5,382 bases of DNA from Chloroflexota bacterium (GTDB lineage: Bacteria; Chloroflexota; UBA6077), in assembly GCA_021788565.1 (NCBI GenBank), contig JAJYKO010000465.1, positions 1 through 5,382 on the forward strand, in the 5' to 3' direction. Below are positions 1 to 5,328 of the stretch, piece by piece. How positions within the stretch are numbered: the stretch's first letter is position 1; every line of letters starts with the position of its first letter. Under the pieces are notes generated by a model that ran no database searches, was not told the origin of the DNA, and saw nothing but the letters and a program-made list of their open reading frames with translations. The position numbers and the translations under genes were made by a program.

Positions 1-245
1 CCCGCGTCTTTGATCAGCACCTTGCAGGCGAGCCGGTTCCGTCCGTTGATCCGCATAGCGTCCGAGCCGCAGACTCCATGGGCGCAGGAGCGGCGGTAGG
101 TGATGGAGCCGTCGCGGTACCACTTCACGTAGTTCAGTGCATCCAGCACACGGTCGGTCGACTCCACCTCGGCCTCGTACTCGGAATAGTACGGCTGGAT
201 GTCCTTGTTAGGATCATACCGTTTTATCTTAAGGACAACTCGCAT
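1..245 (-). CDS. sdhB: succinate dehydrogenase iron-sulfur subunit, 5' part (cut by window edge)
   Basis: SdhB carries electrons from the FAD of SdhA to the quinone site of the membrane anchors through a [2Fe-2S], a [4Fe-4S] and a [3Fe-4S] cluster. Only the first 81 codons lie in the window; the family is usually about 230-250 residues, so the C-terminal ferredoxin-like domain is outside. The visible part is the plant-type [2Fe-2S] domain, starting MRVVLKIKRYDP, with ligands C54, C59, D62 and C74 in the segment RRSCAHGVCGSDAM...LAC. Asp at the third ligand position is as in E. coli SdhB. The ATG at 245 is fixed by an in-frame TGA two codons upstream and by a strong GGAGGTGA Shine-Dalgarno at 249-256. 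It is the last visible gene of the sdhCDAB operon, 94 nt after the sdhA stop. Identity is certain for the visible part. Confidence 0.95.
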   Translation of the reverse strand, partial: MRVVLKIKRYDPNKDIQPYYSEYEAEVESTDRVLDALNYVKWYRDGSITYRRSCAHGVCGSDAMRINGRNRLACKVLIKDA

Positions 246-340
246 CCGTCACCTCCACGAGCGAGGTAGTCATCAATCCAAAGTCGCCAGTCATCGGTCA
301 GGTTACGGTCGACAGCGATCCCCGACTGGTGACCCAACAT
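224..340 (-). CDS. possible 38-codon ORF linking sdhA and sdhB
   Basis: I do not recognise this ORF. Its ATG shares one base with the sdhA stop (TGATG at 338-342), it runs through the whole sdhA-sdhB gap, and its TAA lies 22 nt inside sdhB in another frame. The predicted peptide begins MLGHQSGIAVDRN and contains an acidic, tryptophan-rich stretch DDWRLWIDDYLARGG. No Shine-Dalgarno precedes the ATG, so translation would depend on reinitiation after sdhA. The sdhB ribosome binding site lies inside it, so ribosomes crossing it could couple SdhB synthesis to SdhA. It has no membrane segment and no known motif. It could equally be a chance open frame in a 94-nt spacer, and only conservation in relatives would settle that. 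Confidence 0.3.
   Translation of the reverse strand: MLGHQSGIAVDRNLTDDWRLWIDDYLARGGDGCELSLR
249..256 (-). promoter_or_regulatory. sdhB ribosome binding site
   Basis: On the minus strand this reads GGAGGTGA, a full-length match to the 16S anti-Shine-Dalgarno, 3 nt before the sdhB ATG at 245. Its TGA is in frame with sdhB, which excludes any longer start. The same octamer precedes sdhC and sdhD. Confidence 0.8.
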
Positions 341-2064
341 CAGTAGACGCGTGGCTTGGGTGTGAAGCGTGTGATATTCACTGGCTTGTAGTTGATCCTC
401 AGCTTCCCGCCATCCCGGTAGACCAGGGTATGAGCCAGATACTCGGCGTCGTTCCGTTCTGGGTAATCCTCACGGAAGTGAGCGCCACGGCTCTCCTTAC
501 GTGCCATGGCACCCGCCACGATCGCCTCCGAGATGTCCAACATGTTGCCCAGCTCGATCACCTCCTGGAGATCGCTGTTGAACAGCTTGCCCTTGTCACC
601 AACGGAGACTCGAGTGTATCGGTCCTGAAGCTCGCGAATCTTCGCTTCCATCCGCGTGAGCTTCTCTTCATCCCTCATCACGGAGGCGTCATCTTCCATC
701 GCCACCTGCATTTCGTTCCTGATCGTGGCCGCGTTCTCGGTCCCTTCGCCGGTCAGGAAGCGGTTCATCTGCGTGTTGGCAGCCCCATCGGCATCGGCAG
801 GAAGCGGCAGAAGGTCCGACTCCTTGAGATAGCGGAGCATGTCGATGCCGGAGCGCCGTCCGAAGACGATGATGTCGACCAGGGAGTTGGTGCCGAGGCG
901 GTTGGCCCCGTGGACGGAGACGCACGCGCACTCGCCCGCCGCGTAGAAGCCGGGCATCACGGTGTTCTTCTCGTCGATCAGCACCCGGCCGTCGTTATCG
1001 GTGGGGATGCCACCCATGGCGTAGTGGGCGGTGGGCTGGACCGGTATCGGCTGCTTCACGGGATCGATGCCAAGGTACACTTTCACGAAGTCGGTGATAT
1101 CCGGCAATCGCTTCTCAACGATATTCGCGCCCAAGGCGGTAAGGTCAAGGTTCAGGTAATCCTTGCCGTCGATGCCGCGGCCCTCCCGCACCTCCGTGTA
1201 CATGCTGCGGGACACCATGTCTCTCGGAGCCAGGTCTTTCAGCGTCGGCGCGTACCGCTCCATGAAACGCTCGCCGGTTCTGTTCCTCAGCACGCCGCCC
1301 TCGCCTCGGGCTGCCTCTGTTATTAGGATGCCCATCTTGTAGATGCCGGTCGGGTGGAACTGGTAGAACTCCGGGTCCTCCATAGGCACACCCCGGCGGT
1401 AGGCGACGGCGATGCCGTCTCCGGTATTGCTGAGGGCGTTACTGGTGATTTTGTACACCCGGCCGTAGCCTCCAGTGGCGAAAAGCACGGCCTTTGCGTG
1501 GAACGTGTGGATCTCCCCGGAGGCGATGTGAACGGCTACAACCCCCTGGCAGGTTCCATCCACGACTAGCAGATCCACGACGAAGTACTCGTTGAAGAAC
1601 TGAACCTCATTCTTGATGCACTGCTGGTAGGCCGTCTGGAGGATCATGTGGCCGGTGCGGTCGGCGGCGTAGCAGGAGCGATGGACCGGCTCCTTGCCGA
1701 ACTCCTTGGTGTGTCCGCCGAAAAAGCGCTGGGCGATCCGTCCGTCGGGGAGGCGGCTGAAGGGAAGGCCCATGTGCTCAAGATGATAGACGGTATCTAT
1801 GGCATCCTGGCACATGATCTCCACTGCATCCTGGTCGGCGAGGTAGTCGCTTCCCTTGACGGTATCGAACATGTGCCACTCCCAGTGGTCCTCCTCGAGG
1901 TTCCCTAGAGCAGCACCAATCCCGCCCTGCGCGGCCCCAGTATGGGAACGGGTCGGGTACAGCTTGCTGATGACCGCGACGTGACATTTGCCGGCCATCT
2001 CCATGGCCGCGGTCAGACCAGCCCCACCGCCCCCGACCACGAGCGCGTCAAACTTGTGGTACAT
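340..2064 (-). CDS. sdhA: succinate dehydrogenase flavoprotein subunit
   Basis: SdhA oxidises succinate to fumarate in the TCA cycle and feeds electrons to SdhB; it is the peripheral flavoprotein on the cytoplasmic side. The 574 residues are close to the usual 570-600. A dinucleotide-binding motif GGGGAGL (11-17) opens the FAD domain. H41 in PTRSHTGAAQGG matches the histidine that binds FAD covalently. The substrate-site residues expected from E. coli SdhA are present: H237 in QFHPTG, the catalytic proton-shuttle arginine R281 in LAPRDMVSR, H347 in PTAHYAMGG and R389 in HGANRLG. The C-terminal domain with KESRGAH (523-529) is intact, ending KPRVY. The ATG at 2064 follows an AAGGAG site (2072-2077) and lies 15 nt after the sdhD stop. 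The phylogenetic flavour is Chloroflexota-like (an inference). No frameshift or missing residue was seen. Confidence 0.98.
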   Translation of the reverse strand: MYHKFDALVVGGGGAGLTAAMEMAGKCHVAVISKLYPTRSHTGAAQGGIGAALGNLEEDHWEWHMFDTVKGSDYLADQDAVEIMCQDAIDTVYHLEHMGLPFSRLPDGRIAQRFFGGHTKEFGKEPVHRSCYAADRTGHMILQTAYQQCIKNEVQFFNEYFVVDLLVVDGTCQGVVAVHIASGEIHTFHAKAVLFATGGYGRVYKITSNALSNTGDGIAVAYRRGVPMEDPEFYQFHPTGIYKMGILITEAARGEGGVLRNRTGERFMERYAPTLKDLAPRDMVSRSMYTEVREGRGIDGKDYLNLDLTALGANIVEKRLPDITDFVKVYLGIDPVKQPIPVQPTAHYAMGGIPTDNDGRVLIDEKNTVMPGFYAAGECACVSVHGANRLGTNSLVDIIVFGRRSGIDMLRYLKESDLLPLPADADGAANTQMNRFLTGEGTENAATIRNEMQVAMEDDASVMRDEEKLTRMEAKIRELQDRYTRVSVGDKGKLFNSDLQEVIELGNMLDISEAIVAGAMARKESRGAHFREDYPERNDAEYLAHTLVYRDGGKLRINYKPVNITRFTPKPRVY

Positions 2065-2079
2065 AGCTGCACTCCTTCG

Positions 2080-2469
2080 TCAGCGGCCTACGCCGGGCTG
2101 GAACGTATAGATGATCAGCATCCCGATGGCCAAGAACGTGAAGCCGACGAGGTAGATGAGCGAAGTGATCACCACGCGCCATCCCTTGGAATGGAAAAGG
2201 TCGTCCGACACCACGCGGACGCCGTTCATTCCGTGAAGTAACGCCAGCGCCAGCATGACCTGATCGTATATCCGCCAACCCGGGGTGGAGAATCTGGCCG
2301 CCACGAATGCGAAATCTACGTCCCGAAGAGGCGTGAAGACGTGCATGATGGCGAAATGAGCCAGCACCATCACCAGGAGTACTACGCCCGACACCCGCAT
2401 GAAGAGCCACGACCACAGCTCAAAGTTGCTGGAGCGCGGCCTGGGTCTACCGGCGGCCTCGTAAATCAT
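2080..2469 (-). CDS. sdhD: succinate dehydrogenase membrane anchor subunit SdhD
   Basis: This is one of two small integral membrane subunits that hold SdhAB at the membrane, bind heme b and help form the quinone site. From the chosen start it has 129 residues and three predicted helices at about 26-46, 65-88 and 98-122. H79 in LALLHGMNGVRVVSDD lies in the conserved second-helix heme-ligand motif; helix 1 carries H38 (VLAHFA) and H43. The start is ambiguous, with GTG 2478, ATG 2475 and ATG 2469 in frame. I chose 2469 because the GGAGGTGA site at 2475-2482 overlaps the two upstream codons and stands 5 nt from ATG 2469. It lies 15 nt after sdhC and 15 nt before sdhA. Sequence identity of such anchors is low across phyla, but context and topology make the call firm; the C versus D naming is conventional. 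Confidence 0.92.
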   Translation of the reverse strand: MIYEAAGRPRPRSSNFELWSWLFMRVSGVVLLVMVLAHFAIMHVFTPLRDVDFAFVAARFSTPGWRIYDQVMLALALLHGMNGVRVVSDDLFHSKGWRVVITSLIYLVGFTFLAIGMLIIYTFQPGVGR

Positions 2470-2474
2470 CGCCA

Positions 2475-2482
2475 TCACCTCC
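2475..2482 (-). promoter_or_regulatory. sdhD ribosome binding site that decides the start
   Basis: This GGAGGTGA on the minus strand begins 2 nt after the sdhC stop. It overlaps the in-frame GTG (2478) and ATG (2475), making them too close to use, and points to ATG 2469 at normal spacing. Confidence 0.7.
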
Positions 2483-2484
2483 AG

Positions 2485-2871
2485 CTAGTAGACCGACGCG
2501 AACATCACGATAGCGGTCGGCACGAAGAGGACGAGGAAAACGACGACAGCGATCCAGAACATTCTCTCGTGGTAGAGGGAGCCCTTGTCCCAGAAGTCGA
2601 TTATTGTGACCCGGATTCCGTTTATGGCATGGTAGACCACCCCAGCGGCCAGCAGTATCTCGGCCCACATCGCCCAAGGGGAGTGGTACCAACCTATTAC
2701 CATGTCGTATACCCCCGGGCCCCAACCCAGCAGGAGGGTGTCGACAATGTGGCCCAGAAGAAATAGCACAACGCCCAGCCCGGTGATGCGGTGGAGGAGC
2801 TGGGCCCACTGCCCAGTCTGGCCACGGTAGATCGTCTGCCAACCCCATGCTCGTCCGCGATCGACGCTCAC
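2485..2871 (-). CDS. sdhC: succinate dehydrogenase cytochrome b556 subunit SdhC
   Basis: SdhC is the first gene of the operon: the membrane cytochrome b subunit that, with SdhD, binds heme and reduces quinone. It has 128 residues with three predicted helices at about 30-50, 64-88 and 104-126. The N-terminal stretch QWAQLLHRITG (21-31) is the family signature ahead of helix 1 that contributes to the quinone site (H27, R28). H81 in VVYHAINGIRVTIIDFW is the conserved second-helix heme ligand, and H41 in helix 1 could be a ligand of a second heme. The start is GTG at 2871, with GGAGGTGA 3 nt upstream at 2875-2882; no ATG nearby has a comparable site. The 15-nt spacing to sdhD supports a single transcript. 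No convincing sigma-70 promoter was found within about 170 nt upstream. Confidence 0.94.
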   Translation of the reverse strand: MSVDRGRAWGWQTIYRGQTGQWAQLLHRITGLGVVLFLLGHIVDTLLLGWGPGVYDMVIGWYHSPWAMWAEILLAAGVVYHAINGIRVTIIDFWDKGSLYHERMFWIAVVVFLVLFVPTAIVMFASVY

Positions 2872-2874
2872 GTT

Positions 2875-2882
2875 TCACCTCC
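2875..2882 (-). promoter_or_regulatory. sdhC ribosome binding site before a GTG start
   Basis: Minus-strand GGAGGTGA followed by AAC and the GTG start codon. The strong site compensates for the non-ATG start and is the reason for choosing 2871. Confidence 0.75.
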
Positions 2883-3038
2883 CCATGGAAGCCTATCTCA
2901 ACGACGGCAGCAAGCAAGAAGAAGGAACGTGCCCAACCGCTGCCATCCACCAACAGGAAGACTGGGACAGGTCCGCTACAAGAGAAAGCTGGCTGAAATC
3001 AGATGTCCCGTAAGACTGCGAGAACTGTGCCACCAGGG

Positions 3039-3059
3039 CGCGGACCGGGCATGGTTAAG
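3039..3059 (+). repeat. 21-nt direct repeat, copy 1
   Basis: Exactly 21 nt, beginning CGCGGACCGGGCATGG and ending TTAAG, recur at 3199-3219, 160 nt away. This copy opens the first repeat arm (R1) of the cluster; similarity to the second copy continues imperfectly on its right to about 3097. Confidence 0.9.
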
Positions 3060-3087
3060 CAGTGGGGTCGCAGTGTGGGATGGGGAA

Positions 3088-3159
3088 GGGAGGGCGAAGC
3101 TCCTGCTGAGCCGCCAGTTTCCTACCGGCGTGGCGGCTCGCCGGGAGGCTCGCCCTCCC
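3088..3159. repeat. REP-like imperfect palindrome A
   Basis: Two 29-nt arms (3088-3116 and 3131-3159) around a 14-nt loop; 24 of 29 positions pair and two more are G-T wobbles. The outer 10 nt (GGGAGGGCGA with TCGCCCTCCC) and the inner 9 nt (GAGCCGCCA with TGGCGGCTC) are perfect. A weaker outer extension pairs 3063-3074 with 3163-3174 (10 of 12). The GC-rich, interrupted form resembles dispersed REP/BIME-type elements. There is no T-run on either side, so it is not a typical terminator. Confidence 0.85.
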
Positions 3160-3255
3160 CCGACTGTCACCCCATCTGCCCACCCTCCTGAGCCATGCCG
3201 CGGACCGGGCATGGTTAAGGCGCGTGGGCAAGGGGTGACGGCCGGGGAGGGCGAG
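3149..3255. repeat. long imperfect palindrome B, sharing an arm with A
   Basis: The left arm 3149-3199 and right arm 3208-3255 surround the 8-nt loop GCGGACCG. Perfect blocks are CCATGCC/GGCATGG (3193-3199 with 3208-3214), TGCCCAC/GTGGGCA, GTCACCCC/GGGGTGAC (3166-3173 with 3232-3239) and CTCGCCCTCCCC/GGGGAGGGCGAG (3149-3160 with 3244-3255). The left arm overlaps the right arm of palindrome A at 3149-3159, so the two hairpins cannot form together. The left arm also pairs partly with sequence at 3048-3097, which is a degenerate direct copy of the right arm here. Confidence 0.85.
3199..3219 (+). repeat. 21-nt direct repeat, copy 2
   Basis: Identical to 3039-3059. Here the repeat forms the tip and start of the right arm of palindrome B, because the preceding CCATGCC pairs with its GGCATGG. 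The first copy lacks this immediate partner. Confidence 0.9.
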
Positions 3256-3264
3256 GGCCTCACT

Positions 3265-3317
3265 AAAAAGAAATACGCCCCGAACGTTCGCGGTCAGTCG
3301 TGAACGTCCAGGGCGTA
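3265..3317 (-). terminator. rho-independent terminator of the ferredoxin gene
   Basis: On the minus strand, arms 3303-3317 and 3274-3288 (TACGCCC...GGGCGTA outer core; 13 of 15 positions pair) enclose a 14-nt loop and are followed at once by TTTCTTTTTA (3264-3273). It lies about 100 nt past the ferredoxin stop codon and about 390 nt before sdhC, so it should insulate sdhCDAB from ferredoxin transcription. The T-run exists only on the minus strand, which fixes its orientation. Confidence 0.75.
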
Positions 3318-3418
3318 CATTGCGCGTGCGGCACGGGGGACGGGCTGGCCGGATTGCCCGCCTCGGCCGCGAACGGCTATCGGAATACTCGGCGCATAAC
3401 GGTCAATTCCAGGGAGCG

Positions 3419-3625
3419 CTAGGCCCTCGGGTGATCGGCATCCGCCATGCAGGCATCCACAGGGCATACGGAGGCGCACTGGGATTCGTCGTAGAAGCCC
3501 TGGCACTCGGTGCACTTGTTGAAGTCAATCTCGTAAATGTCCGAACCCTGGCTGATCGCGGTGTTCGGGCAGACCGACTCGCAGGCCCCACAGCTGATGC
3601 AGTCCTCGGTGATCTTGTAGGCCAT
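3419..3625 (-). CDS. 2[4Fe-4S] ferredoxin, YfhL/Alvin-like
   Basis: A 68-residue soluble electron carrier with two [4Fe-4S] clusters. The first motif is C9-x2-C12-x2-C15-x3-C19-P; the second is C38-x2-C41-x8-C50-x3-C54-P. The 8-residue insertion between C41 and C50 (QGFYDESQ) is typical of the Allochromatium/YfhL type, and KCTEC, YEI and CPNTAIS closely match E. coli YfhL as I recall it. By family rule, C9, C12, C15 and C54 hold one cluster and C38, C41, C50 and C19 the other; C59 is extra. Unlike YfhL it has almost no C-terminal helix. The start is ATG 3625, with AAGGAG at 3635-3640; an upstream in-frame ATG at 3814 would add a basic, unrelated leader and is rejected. It is monocistronic here: a terminator follows and the next gene upstream is divergent. 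Its redox partner cannot be told from context. Confidence 0.93.
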   Translation of the reverse strand: MAYKITEDCISCGACESVCPNTAISQGSDIYEIDFNKCTECQGFYDESQCASVCPVDACMADADHPRA

Positions 3626-3651
3626 CCTGACTATCTCCTTCGTTGTTGTTA

Positions 3652-3657
3652 TGTATA
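3652..3657 (-). promoter_or_regulatory. possible proximal -10 box of the ferredoxin gene
   Basis: Minus-strand TATACA in an A/T-rich patch, 27 nt before the ferredoxin ATG. No good -35 lies 16-18 nt upstream, so this is a weak call. Confidence 0.25.
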
Positions 3658-3664
3658 TTTGCCG

Positions 3665-3702
3665 AAGAAACAGCTCGGAGGCCACGGTCCGGCCGGTGAG
3701 CT
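3665..3702 (-). promoter_or_regulatory. possible attenuator-like hairpin in the ferredoxin leader
   Basis: On the minus strand, AGCTC (3698-3702) and GGCC pair with GGCC and GAGCT (3672-3676) around a 3x3 internal loop and a 7-nt loop, followed by GTTTCTT. It would lie in the transcript started from the distal promoter at 3864-3892. The T-tract is short, so function is uncertain. Confidence 0.25.
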
Positions 3703-3863
3703 CCGCGCTGTATTTCTTACTGGTCGCGCAAGTGAAACCTGACAGACGAACACCACCCCGGTGCCGGCCACCAGCAACTCGTCTTCCACGCTGGAAATTC
3801 GGGGGTCCGCTCATCCTCAGGCACCTGGATGGAGCCCGAGGCGATCAGACAGAGGCAACCACC

Positions 3864-3892
3864 ATAATAGTATCGCGCCTTCGCCAAGTCAA
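3864..3892 (-). promoter_or_regulatory. sigma-70-type promoter, minus strand
   Basis: TTGACT (3887-3892) and TATTAT (3864-3869) are separated by exactly 17 nt; each matches the consensus at 5 of 6 positions. Transcription would start near 3857 and reach the ferredoxin gene after a leader of about 230 nt. This is the best promoter match noticed in the window. Confidence 0.55.
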
Positions 3893-3941
3893 CGATTCGG
3901 GCGCGCTTGCGATCCAAGATGCACATCCGGCGGCGACTAGC

Positions 3942-3947
3942 TATACT
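3942..3947 (+). promoter_or_regulatory. possible -10 box of the alcohol dehydrogenase gene
   Basis: TATACT, 5 of 6 to the consensus, about 92 nt before the start codon. The hexamer 17 nt upstream (ATGCAC) is a poor -35, so an activator or another sigma factor would be needed if this is used. Confidence 0.3.
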
Positions 3948-4027
3948 AGGGACGCAGGCGACTGGGCCGCGCGGACGCACGTGTGCCCTCGCGCTTATCC
4001 GCGGCATCCACTTTACCCTTCTCTCTC

Positions 4028-4034
4028 AAGGAGG
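4028..4034 (+). promoter_or_regulatory. ribosome binding site of the Fe-ADH gene
   Basis: AAGGAGG, 5 nt before the GTG at 4040. It decides in favour of GTG over the upstream ATG at 3983, which has no such site and would translate this very sequence. Confidence 0.8.
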
Positions 4035-4039
4035 ATCCA

Positions 4040-5308
4040 GTGTCGGACTTCACACGGGCAAGAGGATTGATTCAGGAGTTTCAGGGCAACCGCTACGTCT
4101 TCGGATCCGGCGTGCTCGGACAGACCGGCAAGATCGCCGTCGAGCTTGGCAAGCATGCTGCCTTGATTTACGATCCGTTCCCCGGGAACATTCCCTTCGT
4201 TCAGACCATCAAGAACTCCCTGGCCACCGCGGGAGTGACTGTGGTGAAGGAGATCGAGGGGGCCAAGCCCAACGCACCTCGCGAGGATCTGTACCGCATC
4301 ACCGACGAGCTGAAGAGCACCGACGCGGACGTCATAGTCTGCCTCGGCGGCGGAAGCACCATCGACGCGGCCAAATCGGCAGAGGTGCTGCGCACGCTGG
4401 GCGGCACCATCGACGAGTACCTCGGCACAGGATTGGTCACGGCGAAGCTGAAAGCTACCGGCAAGACCCTCACCCCAATAGTGGCTATTCAGACGGCCGC
4501 CAGCACGGGGGCTCACCTGACCAAGTACTCCAACATCACCGACGTGAAGACCGGGCAGAAGAAACTGGTTGTCGATATGGCAGTTGTTCCCGCGCGGGCG
4601 ATCTTCGACTACGATCTGACCCTCTCGATGCCGCCGGGCTTCACCGCGGATGGCGCGCTGGACGGTGTATCCCACTGCCTTGAGGTGCTCTTCGACTCCG
4701 TGGGCAAGCCATACTACGGCAAGATGATGGAAGTGGCCCAGGTGGGGATCGGCCTGGTGGTCGAGTACCTGGAGCGGGCCATGAAGAACGGCAACGACGT
4801 CGAGGCTCGCACGGCCCTTGGCCTGGCCACCGACCTGGGCGGCTACGCTATCATGCTGGGCGGCACCAACGGCGCCCACCTCACCAGCTTCTCCCTGGTG
4901 GACATACTGAGCCACGGTCGCGCCTGCTTCATCATGAACCCCTACTACACCGTGTACTTCGCACCCGCGGTCGAAGAGTCATTGCGAATGGTAGGCAAGA
5001 TCTTCCAGGATGCTGGCCTGACCAGCGCGGATGTGCAGAACCTGAAGGGACGAGAGCTGGGAGTGGCGGTTGCCGAGGCGATGATCGCCCTGAGCAAGAA
5101 AGTGGGCTTCCCGACCACCCTGTCCGAGGTGAAGGGCTTCACCGATGGGCACATCCAGAAAGCCCTGGAGGCAGCCAAGGATCCCGCTCTCAAGATGAAG
5201 CTGGAGAACATGCCGGTGCCCATGACCGCCGCCATGGTGGACGAGTACATGGGACCGATCCTGCAGGCGGCCAAGACCGGCGACCTCAGCCTGATCAAGA
5301 ACGCCTAA
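4040..5308 (+). CDS. iron-containing alcohol dehydrogenase family protein
   Basis: A 422-residue, full-length group III (Fe-ADH/DHQS-like superfamily) NAD(P)-dependent oxidoreductase, probably cytosolic and interconverting an alcohol and an aldehyde or ketone; the substrate cannot be read from sequence. The N-terminal Rossmann-like domain has LGGGSTIDAAK (102-112), the pyrophosphate-binding GGGS loop. TAASTGAHLTKYSNIT (152-167) stands where most members have TTAGTGSEVT. The helical C-terminal domain carries the expected metal ligands D208 and H212 (DGVSH), H280 (NGAH) and H292 (LSHGRA). The start is GTG 4040, fixed by AAGGAGG 5 nt upstream. It is divergent from the ferredoxin gene and followed 20 nt later by a perfect palindrome, so it is probably transcribed alone. 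The family is certain; the specific activity is open. Confidence 0.93.
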   Translation: MSDFTRARGLIQEFQGNRYVFGSGVLGQTGKIAVELGKHAALIYDPFPGNIPFVQTIKNSLATAGVTVVKEIEGAKPNAPREDLYRITDELKSTDADVIVCLGGGSTIDAAKSAEVLRTLGGTIDEYLGTGLVTAKLKATGKTLTPIVAIQTAASTGAHLTKYSNITDVKTGQKKLVVDMAVVPARAIFDYDLTLSMPPGFTADGALDGVSHCLEVLFDSVGKPYYGKMMEVAQVGIGLVVEYLERAMKNGNDVEARTALGLATDLGGYAIMLGGTNGAHLTSFSLVDILSHGRACFIMNPYYTVYFAPAVEESLRMVGKIFQDAGLTSADVQNLKGRELGVAVAEAMIALSKKVGFPTTLSEVKGFTDGHIQKALEAAKDPALKMKLENMPVPMTAAMVDEYMGPILQAAKTGDLSLIKNA

Positions 5309-5328
5309 CCACTGGAGCAACGGCGGGC

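Larger units (their letters stand above)
2872..3418. other. intergenic region between sdhC and the ferredoxin gene
   Basis: This 547-nt stretch has no credible gene. Next to sdhC, 2883-3038 is unstructured to my eye; it has a pyrimidine-rich minus-strand run near 2908-2928 but no clear -35/-10 pair. The middle, 3039-3255, is a cluster of nested inverted and direct repeats. The right part holds the ferredoxin terminator (3265-3317) and about 100 nt of ferredoxin 3' untranslated sequence. Open frames here are low-complexity readings of the repeats with no ribosome binding site. Confidence 0.7.
3626..4039. other. divergent intergenic region, ferredoxin / alcohol dehydrogenase
   Basis: This 414-nt region separates the divergent starts at 3625 and 4040. 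It contains minus-strand promoter candidates at 3864-3892 and 3652-3657, a GC-rich hairpin with a short T-rich tail at 3665-3702, a plus-strand -10-like TATACT at 3942-3947, and the Shine-Dalgarno of the dehydrogenase at 4028-4034. Open frames crossing it lack ribosome binding sites and known motifs, so I call no gene here. Confidence 0.65.

Noticed and set aside
287..329. Small inverted repeat CCAGTC/GACTGG in the sdhA-sdhB gap
   Set aside because: Six-base arms separated by about 31 nt are expected by chance; no T-run.
199..1326. 375-codon plus-strand open frame antisense to sdhA
   Set aside because: It is the complement of well-conserved SdhA coding sequence, has no ribosome binding site or known motif, and is a usual by-product of GC-rich codon use.
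2447..2953. 168-codon minus-strand frame overlapping sdhC
   Set aside because: It reads sdhC in another frame, gives an arginine-rich peptide, and competes with an intact membrane subunit that has its own strong ribosome binding site.
3039..3219. CRISPR-like array from the two identical 21-mers
   Set aside because: Only two copies, 160 nt apart, with the intervening sequence itself part of inverted repeats; no regular spacers.
2976..3303. Open frames on both strands through the repeat cluster
   Set aside because: Low-complexity Pro/Ser/Arg/Gly peptides read from palindromic DNA, with no start signals.
3419..3814. 131-residue version of the ferredoxin from an upstream ATG
   Set aside because: The extra 63 residues are basic and unlike any ferredoxin extension known to me; ATG 3625 has a proper ribosome binding site and matches the family start.
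3717..4007. Minus-strand frame in the divergent intergenic region, including the tract [20 protein letters not shown]
   Set aside because: No ribosome binding site at its possible starts, it overlaps the best promoter match, and no family is recognised; a decayed gene is possible but unsupported.
4013..4915. 300-codon minus-strand open frame antisense to the alcohol dehydrogenase
   Set aside because: Shadow of the Fe-ADH gene; histidine- and glycine-rich peptide with no recognisable domain.
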